Positions 22,441 to 35,600 of a stretch of 64,000 nucleotides of DNA are shown in pieces. The notes under the pieces were generated by a model. It saw nothing but the letters and a program-made list of their open reading frames with translations, did no database searches and was not told where the DNA came from. The DNA lies in assembly GCA_963580455.1 (NCBI GenBank), contig OY756965.1, forward strand, positions 21,116,902 through 21,180,901, given 5' to 3'. Each line of letters starts with the position of its first letter. The stretch's first letter is position 1. Source of the DNA: Euonymus europaeus (taxonomy: Eukaryota > Streptophyta > Magnoliopsida > Celastrales > Celastraceae). Both the position numbers and the translations under genes were made by a program.

Positions 22441-24455
22441 TTCTTCTGCCTCTGCCTTTTGCGTTGCTTGACCAGAGTAGTATCCAAACCCCAATTGGTT
22501 ATGTTCGTATTTGGGCTCTGCTTTGAGATCAGGAATATTAAAGAGAAATATGAAATCGCACCCCATAACTTTGGTCTAGTTTGCATAAACACCCTCTTTA
22601 TTATTTCCGTATTCTGAAGGATCTGAACAAACAATTAATTTTTTTTATTAACATTTGGGGTATGGTCGCTCCTTGAACTTCTGAACACAACTTATGCATC
22701 AAATGTTTTTCTTATTGCTTACAAAATGCTTCTTATGACATCAAGCTTAACTGCTTCAGTCATGGGCAAAACTAGGATGGGGAGATTCTAGAAAGGGAAA
22801 GCTTGTTAACTCCATGGGCGAACCCATGTTCAAGTGAGGGGATTTGGCTAAAAAAAAGTCCTCTCTGAATTTTCATTTTAGCGACCTATAAAATTAAAAA
22901 ATATTCTTTTGATCTTTATTTATTTTTTATATGATATATGGTTTTAAAGTCCAATTGAATTTTAACCTAGTTGATTCATTTTCACAGTGCATTTGATGAA
23001 TAATGTATTGAGATTTATTAATGACTTGACTGATGTTGCAAATAAAAGAGTAAGACATTGAAAATGTTGAATTTAGTGAAAATATCTAAAAAGCAATTAC
23101 AAGAGATGAGATATAGTGATGATAAATGAGAGTATTTATAAGAGGAATTGTCACCTCGTACTGTAAGTTGTTGGGTTAAGTCACACAACGAGCGCAACCC
23201 TTGTGTTTAGTTGCTACAATTGAGTTTGAAGCCCTGAGCAGACTACCGATGATAAGCCGGAGGAGGTGAGGATGACGTCAAGTCATCATGCCCCTTGGCC
23301 CTAGGCGACACCTATTTCCTTTTACATATCTTTTGAAAAGGAAATTAAAAAATCACTTTCTTAAGAGATTTAACATAATCTTCAAAATTTTGCGTCTAAT
23401 AAACCCTATTTTACGGAATATAGAACAAATTTAGAGCAAAGTAAGTGTTCAAATAAAATTTTAATATTAAAAATTGAGAAAGAAAACGAATAGAATATTA
23501 GAAAAAGAAACAAGGGATTTAATTTATTAAAATCTTGAATCTTATCGAATTGGTATCTCTTATCAAATAGAAATTTTTAAAAATAGTTATCTAATCGGGA
23601 TTAAGTTAGAGGAAATTTAGGGAAGGTGAAAAAAAGTACTACCTTGGTTAAAGTAATTCAGTCAATAAAAATATTTATTTTTTTCTTAATGAAATATATT
23701 TTTAAGTTCCTATGAAGCTTATGATATAAAAAAGAGACTTGACCTATTGATTTTTTTTTTTTGAGGAATTTATTGCTAATTTTCCTAATTAACAAACATT
23801 AAATTCAGTATACATTCATTAAAAAAAAAGTGAGATTGAAAAACAAGAAAAAAATCTGGAGAATATGCTTTGACTTTTCAGTGAGGAAAATATTAGTGTT
23901 ATCCCATTATAGGGGAAAAAAATCATGATTTTCCGTTATTGGTAGAAAAAAATATATAAAAAAATCCTCCAAACAACAGTATATTCAAAAAAAATAGGAA
24001 AAGAAAAACAATCTCATATCATTCAATCATAAGCTTGAAAATGATTGATCCAAAGGAGAACACCATGAGATGCTAAAAGTAGCAGTTATAACTCATGCAC
24101 CAATAATTCACTCCAAACTCTTCTGTATAATAATTATAAGTTATACACAAGAAGCTTTTAACTTCCAAAAATTCATCTAAAACAGACTACTGATCTGGTT
24201 AGTGATTCTCTCCTCAGGGCCCAGAAGATTTTTGTTTTATTTAAGGGTGGTGGAGTTGGTTCTGACATCTTGTGAGAGCTATTTTCAGGCACCAAAAATG
24301 GGATCTCTAAATCTTCTCCATCGTCGGACCCAATAAGTGTGGCTGAGTATGTGTGTACACAAGAGGAAGACTTGCCCTCTCCCTATCAGCTCTTAGCATT
24401 TACAGCAGGAAATTTTTGTACTTACAGAATCATTGATAAACTGCAAACTTGGGCC
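22441..24455. other. Intergenic region between XRCC2 and the DUF3755 gene
   Basis: About 2 kb without a nuclear gene. It includes the XRCC2 5' flank, a plastid rRNA fragment (23155-23311), and a segment at about 22810-22870 (GGGCGAACCCATGTTCAAGTGAGGGG) that resembles the end of a decayed hAT-type element. The rest is AT-rich; its right end should include the 3' UTR of the DUF3755 gene. Confidence 0.45.
23155..23311 (+). pseudogene. Plastid 16S rRNA fragment inserted in nuclear DNA (NUPT)
   Basis: About 157 bp match the conserved 3' region of plastid 16S rRNA: TTGGGTTAAGTC, CAACGAGCGCAACCC, GTGTTTAGTTGC, TGATAAGCCGGAGGA, GTGAGGATGACGTCAAGTC, ATCATGCCCCTT, then GGCGACAC. The wording after GCGCAACCC is plastid rather than mitochondrial. 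Substitutions (for example CACACAACG for CCCGCAACG) and small deletions (GGAGGAGGTGAGG; TTGGCCCTAGG) show that it is old and non-functional. Sequence on both sides is ordinary nuclear AT-rich DNA, so a very short piece was transferred or has survived. Confidence 0.88.
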
Positions 24456-27400
24456 TCAGCAATATGCTCCATCTCTTTGTTCCTGCTTCAGCTGGATCCC
24501 GCTTGGAGAACCAAACATCATTGACTGGAGATGCACAACGAAAACACTCTAGGTGAAGCAATTTAGAATGCGATGTTTCAAATCACGACTTACAAAACAT
24601 CAATCACTTGGGAAAAGAATGATCATGTTTCCAGAGGTGTGATATCAAGCACATAATTGAACCAAACTCTCATTTTCTTAACCCAAATAAGCAAACTATA
24701 TAAGTGCACATGTGCATACGAGCTCACCTGCAACTGTGATGTATTGAGCAATAAACTATTTGCAAGATCCTCATTGATTGATACAGGCAATGGGGGCATA
24801 TGGCTCATTATGCCCGGCATTTCTCTCATGCTGCAAATAAAAAATAAAATACGTAGGTAGTAACCTAGGATGGCAAACCCTAATATTGGCATACATTCAA
24901 TACATTTTTAAGAGCATAAACATACTCGTTCAAAATGGTTGTGATATTGTTCCGTGCAAGACAAAAGATGTCAATGTTTTCCTGTAACTGCTAAGAAAGG
25001 AAGAAGTAATATATAAACCTCAAATGAACATGCACGGATCTTAAATAAATAATTCTGCGAAGAAAATCAATGGCTAGTTCATGAGTATATACAGTGAGAC
25101 TTTGCAGCATTCATTCCAGCATATGATATGATAAGTACAAACCACACAATCATGTTTAAGTGTTAAAGATTAAACACAGAGATGGAAAAGAATTAAAAGA
25201 TCAGTAAAGATTAAACAGAGTTTTGGCTCTCTAGCATAGAAAGATTATCTGTTTAATCACTTACTGCAAATCTTTTCAGATTTTGAATCACACAATTCCT
25301 GTGATCAGGTGAAATTTTTTATGTTTTCCAGCTGGTTTAACTGAAATAATACCTTAAAATGTCGAGAGGCTCTTTCATATGATATGACTCATAGTGCACT
25401 ATGATTTATGGATTATAATAACTATCAAGACTTAGTTCTTGTAAATTTGGAATTTGGCACAACGTTTGGTCAATATCTCAAAAAACCCGTTAGTTCCATG
25501 CATACTAATTGGGAGATCTTTAAAGTTGGGAATAAATTAAAAGGAAGATGGTTGTGGACGTGCTTGGTTAGTGAAAATAATCAACAAAGAGGTTAAGCAT
25601 TGCTAAAAGTAGTTGCATCAAATGATGCAAAGAGTGATTTTCCGAATCTACATAATTGCAGAAGTGGTGAAAAAATTGGAACTGAAATAGGTAAGCTCCA
25701 TCAAAGAAGACGACAGACTTTCCATCTTTCTTCACATTGACTGTGCTACATCCATTTTGCCAGGGCCATGGTTTGTTTAAATGAACACTGACAACCCTGA
25801 AATGGCTTAACATAATTTTTGAAACTGAATATGATAAAATCTTTTCAACAGTGGACAGAGTACATAAAATTCTCACAGAACACTACAGCATGCCACAAGC
25901 ACACAATAGTTAGTAAGCATGCAGCTCTACTAACTTTCCTCAACAAAACTTTCAGTTAAAACCATACAAAAAACTATGAAATGGAGTTTCACCTTGAATG
26001 TAGAAAGGTTGGCTGTAATTTGACTTAAAGCTTGAGCATTCTTTTCCAAAAGATGCCGGGCTGTGCCGCTTATTCCTGCAACTACCCAACAAGATAAGTT
26101 AATAAAAATCACGAACTTCCGATAGTATAGCACTTAGCATTTAAAGGAACTTCCATAAGAGCGGTCAATAAACTATGTGTTGCTTGCAAGTCGATGTGCA
26201 AATTACTGCCAATATCTGCAACCCAATTTGAATAGAAAGAAAAGGCTAGTTAAAGAAACATATGGAGAATGTTATTAATTACTATGAGTCCGTCCCTTTT
26301 TTCCACTCATAATAACCCATTGCTCACAGCCTCCAACCAAGACTTCATTTTCCTCAAACCATGTACACACCACTATTTCAGCAGTTTGCAATGTTAAATT
26401 CAATCATTTAAAACTTACAAATGAAGAAACCGAAAGGATATGCAAAAATGCAGGAAGATGAAGTTACTTAATCTGAGGTAATAACAATCAGGCAATAAAA
26501 AATGTTTTCCAAATGAAATAAATATGATATACGCTAACCTTCAAAAAGCATATGCTCACTCTGGCCAACATGGTGCATCATGGTAGAATATGAAGCCACA
26601 TTCTGTGGAAGAGCTGAAGGGATATTAATCTTGGAGGATGATTCCGCTAGCTTATCCTGAAGAAGCATGATCTTTAGAATACTGGTTCTTCAATCAACAT
26701 TACATCCTAAAGAGATTAATTGATTCAATAAATTAAAACAAGAATCTGAGTTATTGTGTTAAATGTAAAGCATGCCGAGTAAAATGATATTTCCAAAAAG
26801 GAAATATTTAATTCAAAGAAACATAATCAAGCAGGACCTTAATTCCAAGAAATAAAATAAGGCATAGCAGATATTTAATACCAGTGATTTATTTGACATG
26901 AGAAACTAGCTGATAATTACAATGATGAGGGGAAGGCGGAGAAACTTGCCGCAAGTTTCACCGGTTGAAATTACGAACAAGTTGACACCATCACGAAATT
27001 GAGTAGGAGGCAAATGAATGACTTTGTTGGATAAGAAACAAAAGGAACCCGAAATATTAACTCATGTCATCATTCACCATTTGCTCTATCCATCAAGAAA
27101 TCAAGCAAGAGGCGAGAGAGATGAAGTCTCAAGACATCGTGGGGGAATGCATCAAGAGAATGAAGACACAATTCATTCTTAGCTTATCATTGAATGATGT
27201 AGATAAACATTGATAACAATTACAGCATGGCACCAAATGCTATCCCACTTCCTTAGTTTCAAAAGCTACGCCCTTTTTCCCTTCGAGTCTTTGGCCCTTT
27301 TTTTCCTCTACTCTTCTGTTGTAGTCATTTTTGTTGCTTTTTGTTGCCTTGTGGTTGCACGAGGCTTTGCTTATTATAAAAAAAAATCACTTTGTAACAT

Positions 27401-29903
27401 TAAAAAAAAAAAGGAGAAATAGAATAATGGGAGGCTATACGTGATGATACCAAGGAAACATGAGTAAAGATATTTCTCATAAAGAAACATGGGAATCAGA
27501 GGTTCCCTGAAGGATACCTGTTTCACATTGGAGGATACTTGGAAGATAAGCCTAACCATTAACAATCTCCAAAGAGAGAGGTAATACCCTCGTCAAGAGA
27601 TGCTTTCTCTAGAAAGAGGAGTATTGGTAAACTACATACTTCTCCATTGAGAGTGGATGAGAGGACTCTCGAAGTTCATTCTAAAGCTTTTGGTTCTGGA
27701 TATTGCTTGACTGCCAACAGGTATCCACCAGCCAGTTTCAACGCGATTAGCTTATCGGGTGTAGTTAGCACCCCAATATCAATCCAAAAACTATATCGTC
27801 TGCATACAATATTTAATCAACACACACCACATCATAACCTTGCGACATGCTCTCCCACTCGATTCTTAGTGCCCTTGCCAAGGGGAAAATCAAACAAAAA
27901 GCAACTTTGTCCAGGGAGACCAACGTGACACCCTGATCATGATGGCAATACCTCTAACTTGGTTGCAATACTAAAGGTAACGGAATCAGCTTCCATCCAA
28001 AGGATTAGCTTATCGGTAATATTAGCCCTTGTTTATCAACCTAACAGCCACTTGTGTATGCCCAATGTGGGCTCAATACACATCACATCACAACCTTGTC
28101 ATGGAAGGAGTCATAAGCTTGAGTGTCCAATAGTATCCTTCTAAATAGGGAAGAGGGTCCTAACTTGCTTGCTCATTTGGCGGATAATTTGAAACAAAGG
28201 AAAGTACAAGCCTATGAAGGGATGGGGGTAAGGATATGTGAGCGCTGGATGTTGACTACTTTTTTCTGGACTAATAATAAACTGGTGAAATAACAAGTTT
28301 TTTTGAATGTAATGGATCGATTTTCTTTTTAATGCTTTTATTTAATAAGATTTCTTTATTGTTCAAAGAAGAGAAACTAAGCACTTGTTATGTTTGACAC
28401 AAATTTGGGAGTGGGGAAACTCACATACCTTTCTATTGTTCCCCTTCTTCACTGAATTATGATCTTCCGCTTTCCTTTGTTTTCTCTGCGAACACCTCTT
28501 GTCAGTTCTTTTATCCCATTCAAATAGACTTAAGGTAAACTTGTCAGTAAAAATAGGCAGCAACAGTGGATGAGGCATATAAGTCTTCTACAGTAACAAC
28601 AGATAATGTCTATTAGTGAATATAAACCACTAATCACTCTCTAACACCAAAGGTCTATTAAGCTTCAAGGAAATAGTTTATAGTATATCTCAGGCTTCAG
28701 TGGCATTAGAAGGCCGATTTATTTTGGTTTTATCCTTAGACAAAGGCTGTTGCAGTGAATTTGACAGTCGTTTAACAAAAAGGAATTCCTAATTTGCAGA
28801 TGTAAAGTTTCTACTTTCTACTTCAGACAAACAATATACAGGCAGACAACATGCAGTTTCAGCTCTTGGGTTTGCCTCCCTTGTTACTCAGTTATCCATA
28901 AGATTCAGTAACTGAAATAACTGGCTGTTCACTGGAAAAAGAGAAAATCAACATGACTATAGTTGTACAAAAAAAAGTTCAACGTGATTAGATTTCCTAG
29001 ACCTGTGCAAAAGACTGACAGGTGAGGCCACTCAAAAGCTTATAGTATCCATCGCACATACTTCAAACAAGATGAATGAAACCCAAAAGACATCATAAAA
29101 GGAAAGTGAGAGCATACCTTCAACCACCTACACCTTAATGCCACATCCCTAACAGTTTTATCCGGCAAGGTTTCTGCAATCTTTATGTACCTCATGATAC
29201 TGGGTTCATCTGCATATCTATAGAATCACAAAGTTAAGAGGATAGTTAAATAAGGACCTCCCAGACATGAAAGTAACAAACCTAGGCCCCACGAGAGAAT
29301 CAAAACTACCAAATGAATTCTAAAGCAAACAAGTTTAGATATTCCAAAAGTGAGAAGGGATTACCAAAAAGGCATCTAGCAAGCTAAACAGCAGTTACTT
29401 AAGACTAACAAAATCAACGTTATTCTTATAAAACCATATAATACCACCACACCATTTACCATTAAAACAAAACGGAAGTAAATAGATTCCTGAGCCGACC
29501 AAAAACTCAGTAGAGATTGAAGTAAATAGTGAGAAAAAATTTGGAATTTTTATAAGGAAAAATTAAAGTATAGAGAACAAACTACTCACTTGACAAGGCC
29601 TACATCCAATTTGTACTGTTCGTGTACAGACCATTCAACGGCCAAGCCTTGCCCTGGCACCGAATCAGGAAAAATAGAAGAAGAGCCAGAGGAGTTTCCA
29701 GCTTGAACCATCCCATGACTGTTGTTGATTAAGCTCGAATTCCCAGGCAACATCATACCCGTCGTTGTCCCAAAGTAACTACCCATCGGTATCATCGCCG
29801 ACGTGCTGTTTATTGCCCCGGATTGGAATGATAAAGCTTTACGATTCAGCCCGGAACCGAGCGTTTCGTCACGCTGAAAACCGGTGTTCCACTCCGCCGC
29901 CAC
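24456..29903 (-). CDS. DUF3755 family protein (SANT/Myb-like, unknown function)
   Basis: Eight exons: 29903-29590, 29217-29118, 28485-28429, 26656-26539, 26075-25993, 24987-24926, 24830-24728, 24524-24456; all in frame, about 301 codons. It resembles Arabidopsis At3g07565-type proteins, annotated DUF3755. Landmarks: SFQSGAINSTSAMIPMGSYFG (N-terminal), AVEWSVHEQYKLDVGL...DEPSIMRYIKIAETLPDKTVRDVALRCRWLK (a SANT/Myb-like helix set), a basic RKQRKAEDHN segment, QNVASYSTMMHHVGQSEHMLFEGISGTARHLLEKN, NIDIFCLARNNITTIL, MPPLPVSINEDLANSLL and C-terminal FGSPSGIQLKQEQRDG. A chromatin-linked role has been suggested for the family; nothing here proves it. Oddity: the first codon of the conserved frame is GTG, preceded by a stop; the first in-frame ATG is at 29795 (37 codons in). 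Start therefore uncertain. Confidence 0.82.
26657..28428. other. Large third intron of the DUF3755 gene with repeat-like sequence
   Basis: A 1.77-kb intron. Positions about 27690-28140 contain two related blocks (ATTAGCTTATCGG at 27746 and 28002, and CACATCATAACCTTG / CACATCACAACCTTG at 27828 and 28082), spaced about 255 bp apart. They look like a diverged tandem or remnant of a retroelement, but no ends were found. Poly-A-like runs occur near 27379 and 27400. Confidence 0.4.
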
Positions 29904-32652
29904 TTACACAGTCTTTTCTTATCTGACAAACAACCTAAGATCTGACCACAACCCACTAAGGCAAATATGCAATCCAATAATTACTCTGAAAACCTCGAAG
30001 CCACCACAAATTAACATCGCGTAAAATCACCGCCCGACATATCTTCCACCACTTGTCAAAATTCCCGAACACACAAAAAAAAAACCCCCGGCTACTGCCT
30101 TTAAAAATTCCCAAAAGCAAACCTTCCGGAAACCCTAAAATCCATGCCTGAGTCACGAATCAGAGGAAGAAATGCCCAAATCTACCAAATTGAACCCTAG
30201 TTTCTCCCAATGACACAGTACAATCCAGTCTTAAAACTCAAAAATCAGAATAAAAAACTAAAGGTGAAAGGAGATTCGACTGGTTTAGAGCTGATGCTGG
30301 ACAAGTGAGAATCATAGTAGAAAGCAGCTTCAAATGACGGGTAATGGAAAGCACTACCTGCACAAAATCAGACGTGTGGCAGTGAGAGCGAGAGAGAGAT
30401 AGAGGAAGTGAAAAGCTTGAAAGGGAGAGAGGTTGCCTTTTGTGGTCTAACTTTCCGAGGAAGTTCTAGCCCCTGATTGGCAAATTGTCACTGCCTTTGC
30501 CTCTCTGACTAAGCACAACCGCCACAACTACAAACACCACGAGTCACAACACTCCACTGTAAAAAAAAATTAAAAATTCTTTTTGTTTGTATGTAATAAA
30601 CAAATGGGGGGTGCCTCTCTTTCTCACTGGCCAAACAAGAGATGGCTTTGAGGAGCACCAGGCAGCAGAGAGAGTGAGAGATTGTGAATTCTATAAATAA
30701 AAAAAATGAAAAATAGTAATTGGCGGATTTTGGAATTCAGCAACAGTGCGAATCCCCATGAGAGCATTTGATGCCAATTATTGTGGACTCTCCACCTCTC
30801 CTTTTTGCTCCTCCTTTACTTTTCCTCATTTTCCTTCTCTCGGCCTTTTCCTCTTATCACTATCGCAAGTGCTTCTTCTTGTGTGAAAGAAGTTATATCT
30901 GTATATAATACAACCCACTAATTGCAACTATGATTTTTCCTGGAATCCAATCAGCTTAATTTCTACCCAGAGAAAGGGAAAAAAAAGTTTTATTAAAAGT
31001 ATCTTACTTTACTTTTATTTCTTTTTGGGTGTTCGCCATGTAAGCCTTTGTTTTTGGAAACATGATGCCAAACTTAGAAGATTATCATAGTCAACTGAGA
31101 TTTGTATGGCTTGATTGTGGTTCATATGAAAAGGCACTACTTTTTGATCTTTTATTTATGAAAACTTTGTAAAATGAATTGCCTAGTCCTTTTTTTGGTA
31201 TGTCCCTCACTTCACTAGTTGGTCTAGTGGTCAGAGGCATCCTGTAGCAAAACCTAAAGGTAAAAAAAATTTGGAAAACTTACACTCCATTCATGAACAA
31301 AATTAGCATTTGTACAATTCTATATTTAAACTTATTTTTTGTAGAGTTAATATGAGACTAAACTTGGACTCTTGGCTCACGTAAGTAGAAGAAGTTTTCC
31401 AACTAATCACACTATAAGTTGTGTCAAAACTCAGTTTATATACACGACAATGTTATTTTCTATGAAAATCAAACTCATAAACATTGAGTCCATATGGAAT
31501 AACATTGAAGACCGATTAGACTATCAACACTTTATTTAAAAATGCGGGGGATTTGGTCCCTAGGTCGAGACTTACCCCTCTAATATACAACCGTTTTGTT
31601 ATGGGAAAGTGATTGCCCAAATAAAATAAAAAAGAAACTCTCATAATATACTCCAAAATGTAAAAAATAAGCACTGCAAATTGTTAAAAGAAAAAGCATT
31701 GTGTTTCCCGAGCAATATCTATCTGCTTATGCTTTCAGAATAAAGCTAAGGAAGGATGATATTTATGGCAGTGTTGTGTCAATTTTTGTTACCTAATCTG
31801 TGGATAAAGTTTAACTGTTCATGTCATCTAGATCAATCTAAGGTATTATTATGAAGGCACAGGCACTTTATTGACGAACAAAAAATAGGATATGGTCTAT
31901 TTTCTTCATTTATTCAATATGGGCTGGGCTGATATTCGGACTTAGCAAATTGGGCTTTATCTTATGTGGATGCTATTAAAATAGTTTCTTGGCAAATTGC
32001 ACTCCAGTCCATCACAAACATTTCCAATTTAACCCAATGCTTTTTGTTCTGACTAAACTAGTCGAGGGCCCTAGTCATCCGTGGATGACTTTAATAAATA
32101 TGAAATTTATTCTTTAACAATTAAGAAATTTATTTTGTAATACGAATTTATATAATCATTTATTTTGTAACAACTTTGTAGCAGTATCCATGACTAGACT
32201 GAGCTAGAACAAGTCAAACAAACAATTCTCGTACACGAAGCTCTAGAAATGACCAATATAAGCTCTAGAAATGACCAATATTAGAGACGTGCAAAATGTA
32301 TGCAAATCATATCTTGACATAATATGTGGATATATCGTTTTCAGTAATTGAACCTACACTTTACTATTGAATGGCATGTTCGTCCGTAACAAAAGATGAG
32401 CAAATTGAAAACAAATGCTGGACATTGTTGAAGTCCTGTAAACAGAAAAATAGGAAAGCACCAATTGATACCAACCAAAAAATGCCAAATTAGAGATCAC
32501 ATGCCTGGCTAAAAAAAGAAAGTGAGGAACCACAAAAAACATCCAAATGCTTTACATTGGTGCACCCGACACTGCCTACTCTCAAGATTGAAGAATTAAT
32601 CCAAAAGAATCAGAATTGATAAACTGAAGAAGCCGCCAAATTTACTAACCAT
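29904..32652. other. Region upstream of the DUF3755 gene
   Basis: No gene is seen. On the minus strand a 5' UTR exon is likely near 30440-30361, ending in the good donor CAG|GTAGTG at 30361, with an intron running towards the coding exon. Farther right (30450-32650) the sequence is AT-rich spacer including the 3' flank of the receptor kinase gene; a 22-bp direct repeat (AGCTCTAGAAATGACCAATAT) occurs at 32240-32282. Confidence 0.4.
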
Positions 32653-35600
32653 TCATATGCTCGAATGTTCTTCCCTAGGCAAGCTCTGAACCGTGTCTGA
32701 CCACCTCCCAGGTGAATGGTCACTGCTATTAGATGAAACATGAGCCTCTGCTCTTGCATCTCTAATCATCTTAAGAACCTCCCACATTACAGGCCGGTTA
32801 TCTGGCGCGAGTGAGACACATGCCATTGAAATGTTTAAAAGAGCCTGAAGTTTCTCCCCTGATGCGTCGTTACTTGACGCAGGTTCATCCCCAGAATCAG
32901 TCTCTTCCTCACGGATACACCGAACCCACGTAGGAATGTTTGAACCGTGTTCTTGAACAAGGTCCTGGAAGGGAGTTTTCCCCGTTAGGAGCTCCAGGAC
33001 TAGGACACCAAAGCTGTAGACATCAGCTGGCTGCGTGGCTGGTTTACGGATGTCACGACATTCAGGGGCTCTATAGAAGAGAGAAGTGGCGCTGGGTTCT
33101 TCCACTGAGTCTGGATCTTGGAATGAGGTGAGACCATAATCTGTCAGGCAGGACTCGAAATCAGACCCTAGAAGAACATTAGAGGATTTCAAATTTCCGT
33201 GGGTTAATCCAGGATTCTGGTGGATGTAGAGCAGGCCGGTTGCCAAATCCTCGGCTATTTTGAGACACGATGTCCAGTGAAGAGGCTTTCCCGCACCTCC
33301 AGTTCTTGTTCCTGTAAAAGTAGCTAAAACATATCATTCATGAACGAAAGAGGATTAAGTTTCATTGTACCCGCTTATAAAATAAATAAAAAATCATCTT
33401 CATTGCCCATTGGTTCAGTATCTAGTAATCATTACTAATCAGGACCATGCCATACTTCTGAATTTACCGCACTGAGTTCGGTAAGAAGGAACTGCATCGA
33501 CATGCTAAGATAAGATGCCAAGACGGACCAAAGCATCTGAAACTAATGGCAGTTGCAATCTTATAAGTTTATATTCAACCATGGGACAGAATGCAGACAT
33601 TCAATAACATGATGTTGGGTTCCTGCAACATCGACTCTGGTTATATTAAGGTGATGCAGACATTCCACCCACAGTTGCCATGCAATTCTTTTCTCCTTTG
33701 CTAAGTATTTATCACCATGATTGATGAATGATTGGAATTAAGAATCTCAATCAACAGTTTCTCACAGCCTACTTCTTAGACGGATTGGCTATTGAAGTGT
33801 TCATTCACAATCAACAGACTCTGTCATGCAAGCTTTTATAGGAGAGATAGACATAGTTTGCTTCACATTTTTCATCAATTTCAAATATAATCTGTGCGTT
33901 GTTTGGTAGAAGGGATTTGGAAATTAAGGTTAAAGAATTGGCTAGAGAAAACGAGACTGATAAAGGATCAAGAGTTCATCAATTCCTTTGTACCTTCTGT
34001 TTTACGACGAATGATTATGTTCCAGGTGAGAAAGGTCCTCTAACATTTCCTGATTTCCATCTCCATGTACTTACCTATTCTAGAAAATCTGGTTGAGACG
34101 ACATCAAATAGACCACTCATTCAGTAGTCCAAGTGAGCCACGTCGTATGCTAATTGTGGTGTATTAAAATTTATAACGAGGGGGTAGTGTCAATTCATAG
34201 CTGGTAGGGAATAAAAATAGTTCAAATTTCAAAATATTTGCAGCTACCCTCAGATCGGCACCATCCTATTGGTTCTAATACACCACACATGACACATCCA
34301 CGTATCACATGGCATACCAAGACCATCGAATATTTTCTCCAACTAGAGACTCTTGATCGGAATGTTAATCCCGATTAACAAATTAAGAAACCCCACTTCT
34401 TCCTGGAGGGGGAACCCTAGTTCATTGCATGTTTTTTGCCCATCATTTTCATATTAAATCTGATCTCGCTCAAAATTCCAATGCTCAAAAATCCCCAAAC
34501 CAAACATCCAAAACTAAATAATTCCAAAGTCTTAACTCAAAATGCTGAATTACAGCAACTTACACTCCAAGTCCAATGCTATGTTCTGTAGAAGAATAAA
34601 GGTAAAAAAATTGGTTAGGGATAACCAAAATAATAATTCATCAATTCTTCCACGTCTTCCCTCCTCCCTAATCTAACGATTCTATAAACAAGTGAAATGG
34701 AAGACGTTAGAATTTATGCAACTCCAACATTACTTTTATATATATATATCAAGTGATGTAAGCTTAAAATGAAAATCCAAGTCCCCATCACTCAGGACTC
34801 AAGAGGCCATTTCCAGGGTTTAAGTGAGACCGTCTAAAAAAAATAAAATTGTCCGGACCCGATGTATGAACAAAAATCGAACAACCCAAAATAAACAATA
34901 TCAACTTTGATGTGGGTGGACATGAATAATATTAGACGAAGACAAAATAAAAAGAGCTGGCAGGATCAGCATGCGACACTAATAAACGACTGCCTCAAAA
35001 CGGCATGTTATTATCAAATGACCCTTTGACTAAAAAGCAAGCACGAGAGGGTCCGGACAACACTAAATGCAGGTCTCACAGATCCCATGCCCCCTATTAA
35101 ATAATTTAAATAAAAGCGCGCCTTTTCAAGGCGTGAAATGAAAGTGAGAGAGACCCAACTGATTTTGAATGATAAAAAGACAACATTTGACCCACCACAC
35201 ATACTTTGACTTCTAAAGTTGATCCATTTTTCTTCCAATAATAATTTAAGACAATCATTACCTCCAAATTCAAATTTTAAAAATACACGACTTATGCATT
35301 TTATAAAAAAATTGACGAAAAATATTTCCCCTGACTCGCTTTTTTTTCCCTTTTTGCCAAACACTAATGCACGTGGCATATTACCAACTTTGGAAGAGAA
35401 AAAAAAAATGACACGTGTTTCTCATTGTCAATCCTGATCTCATGTACTTTCTGGGTTCTTTCTCTATCTAAATAAACAAACACCACCTCTAATCTAGAAT
35501 CAAAATTGATACTCCCTCTGTCTCATAAAAATACTTTCATTCTCTTTTTATCTATCTCAGATTATAATCAATTTCATCTTTTAAAATATAATTAATTTCT

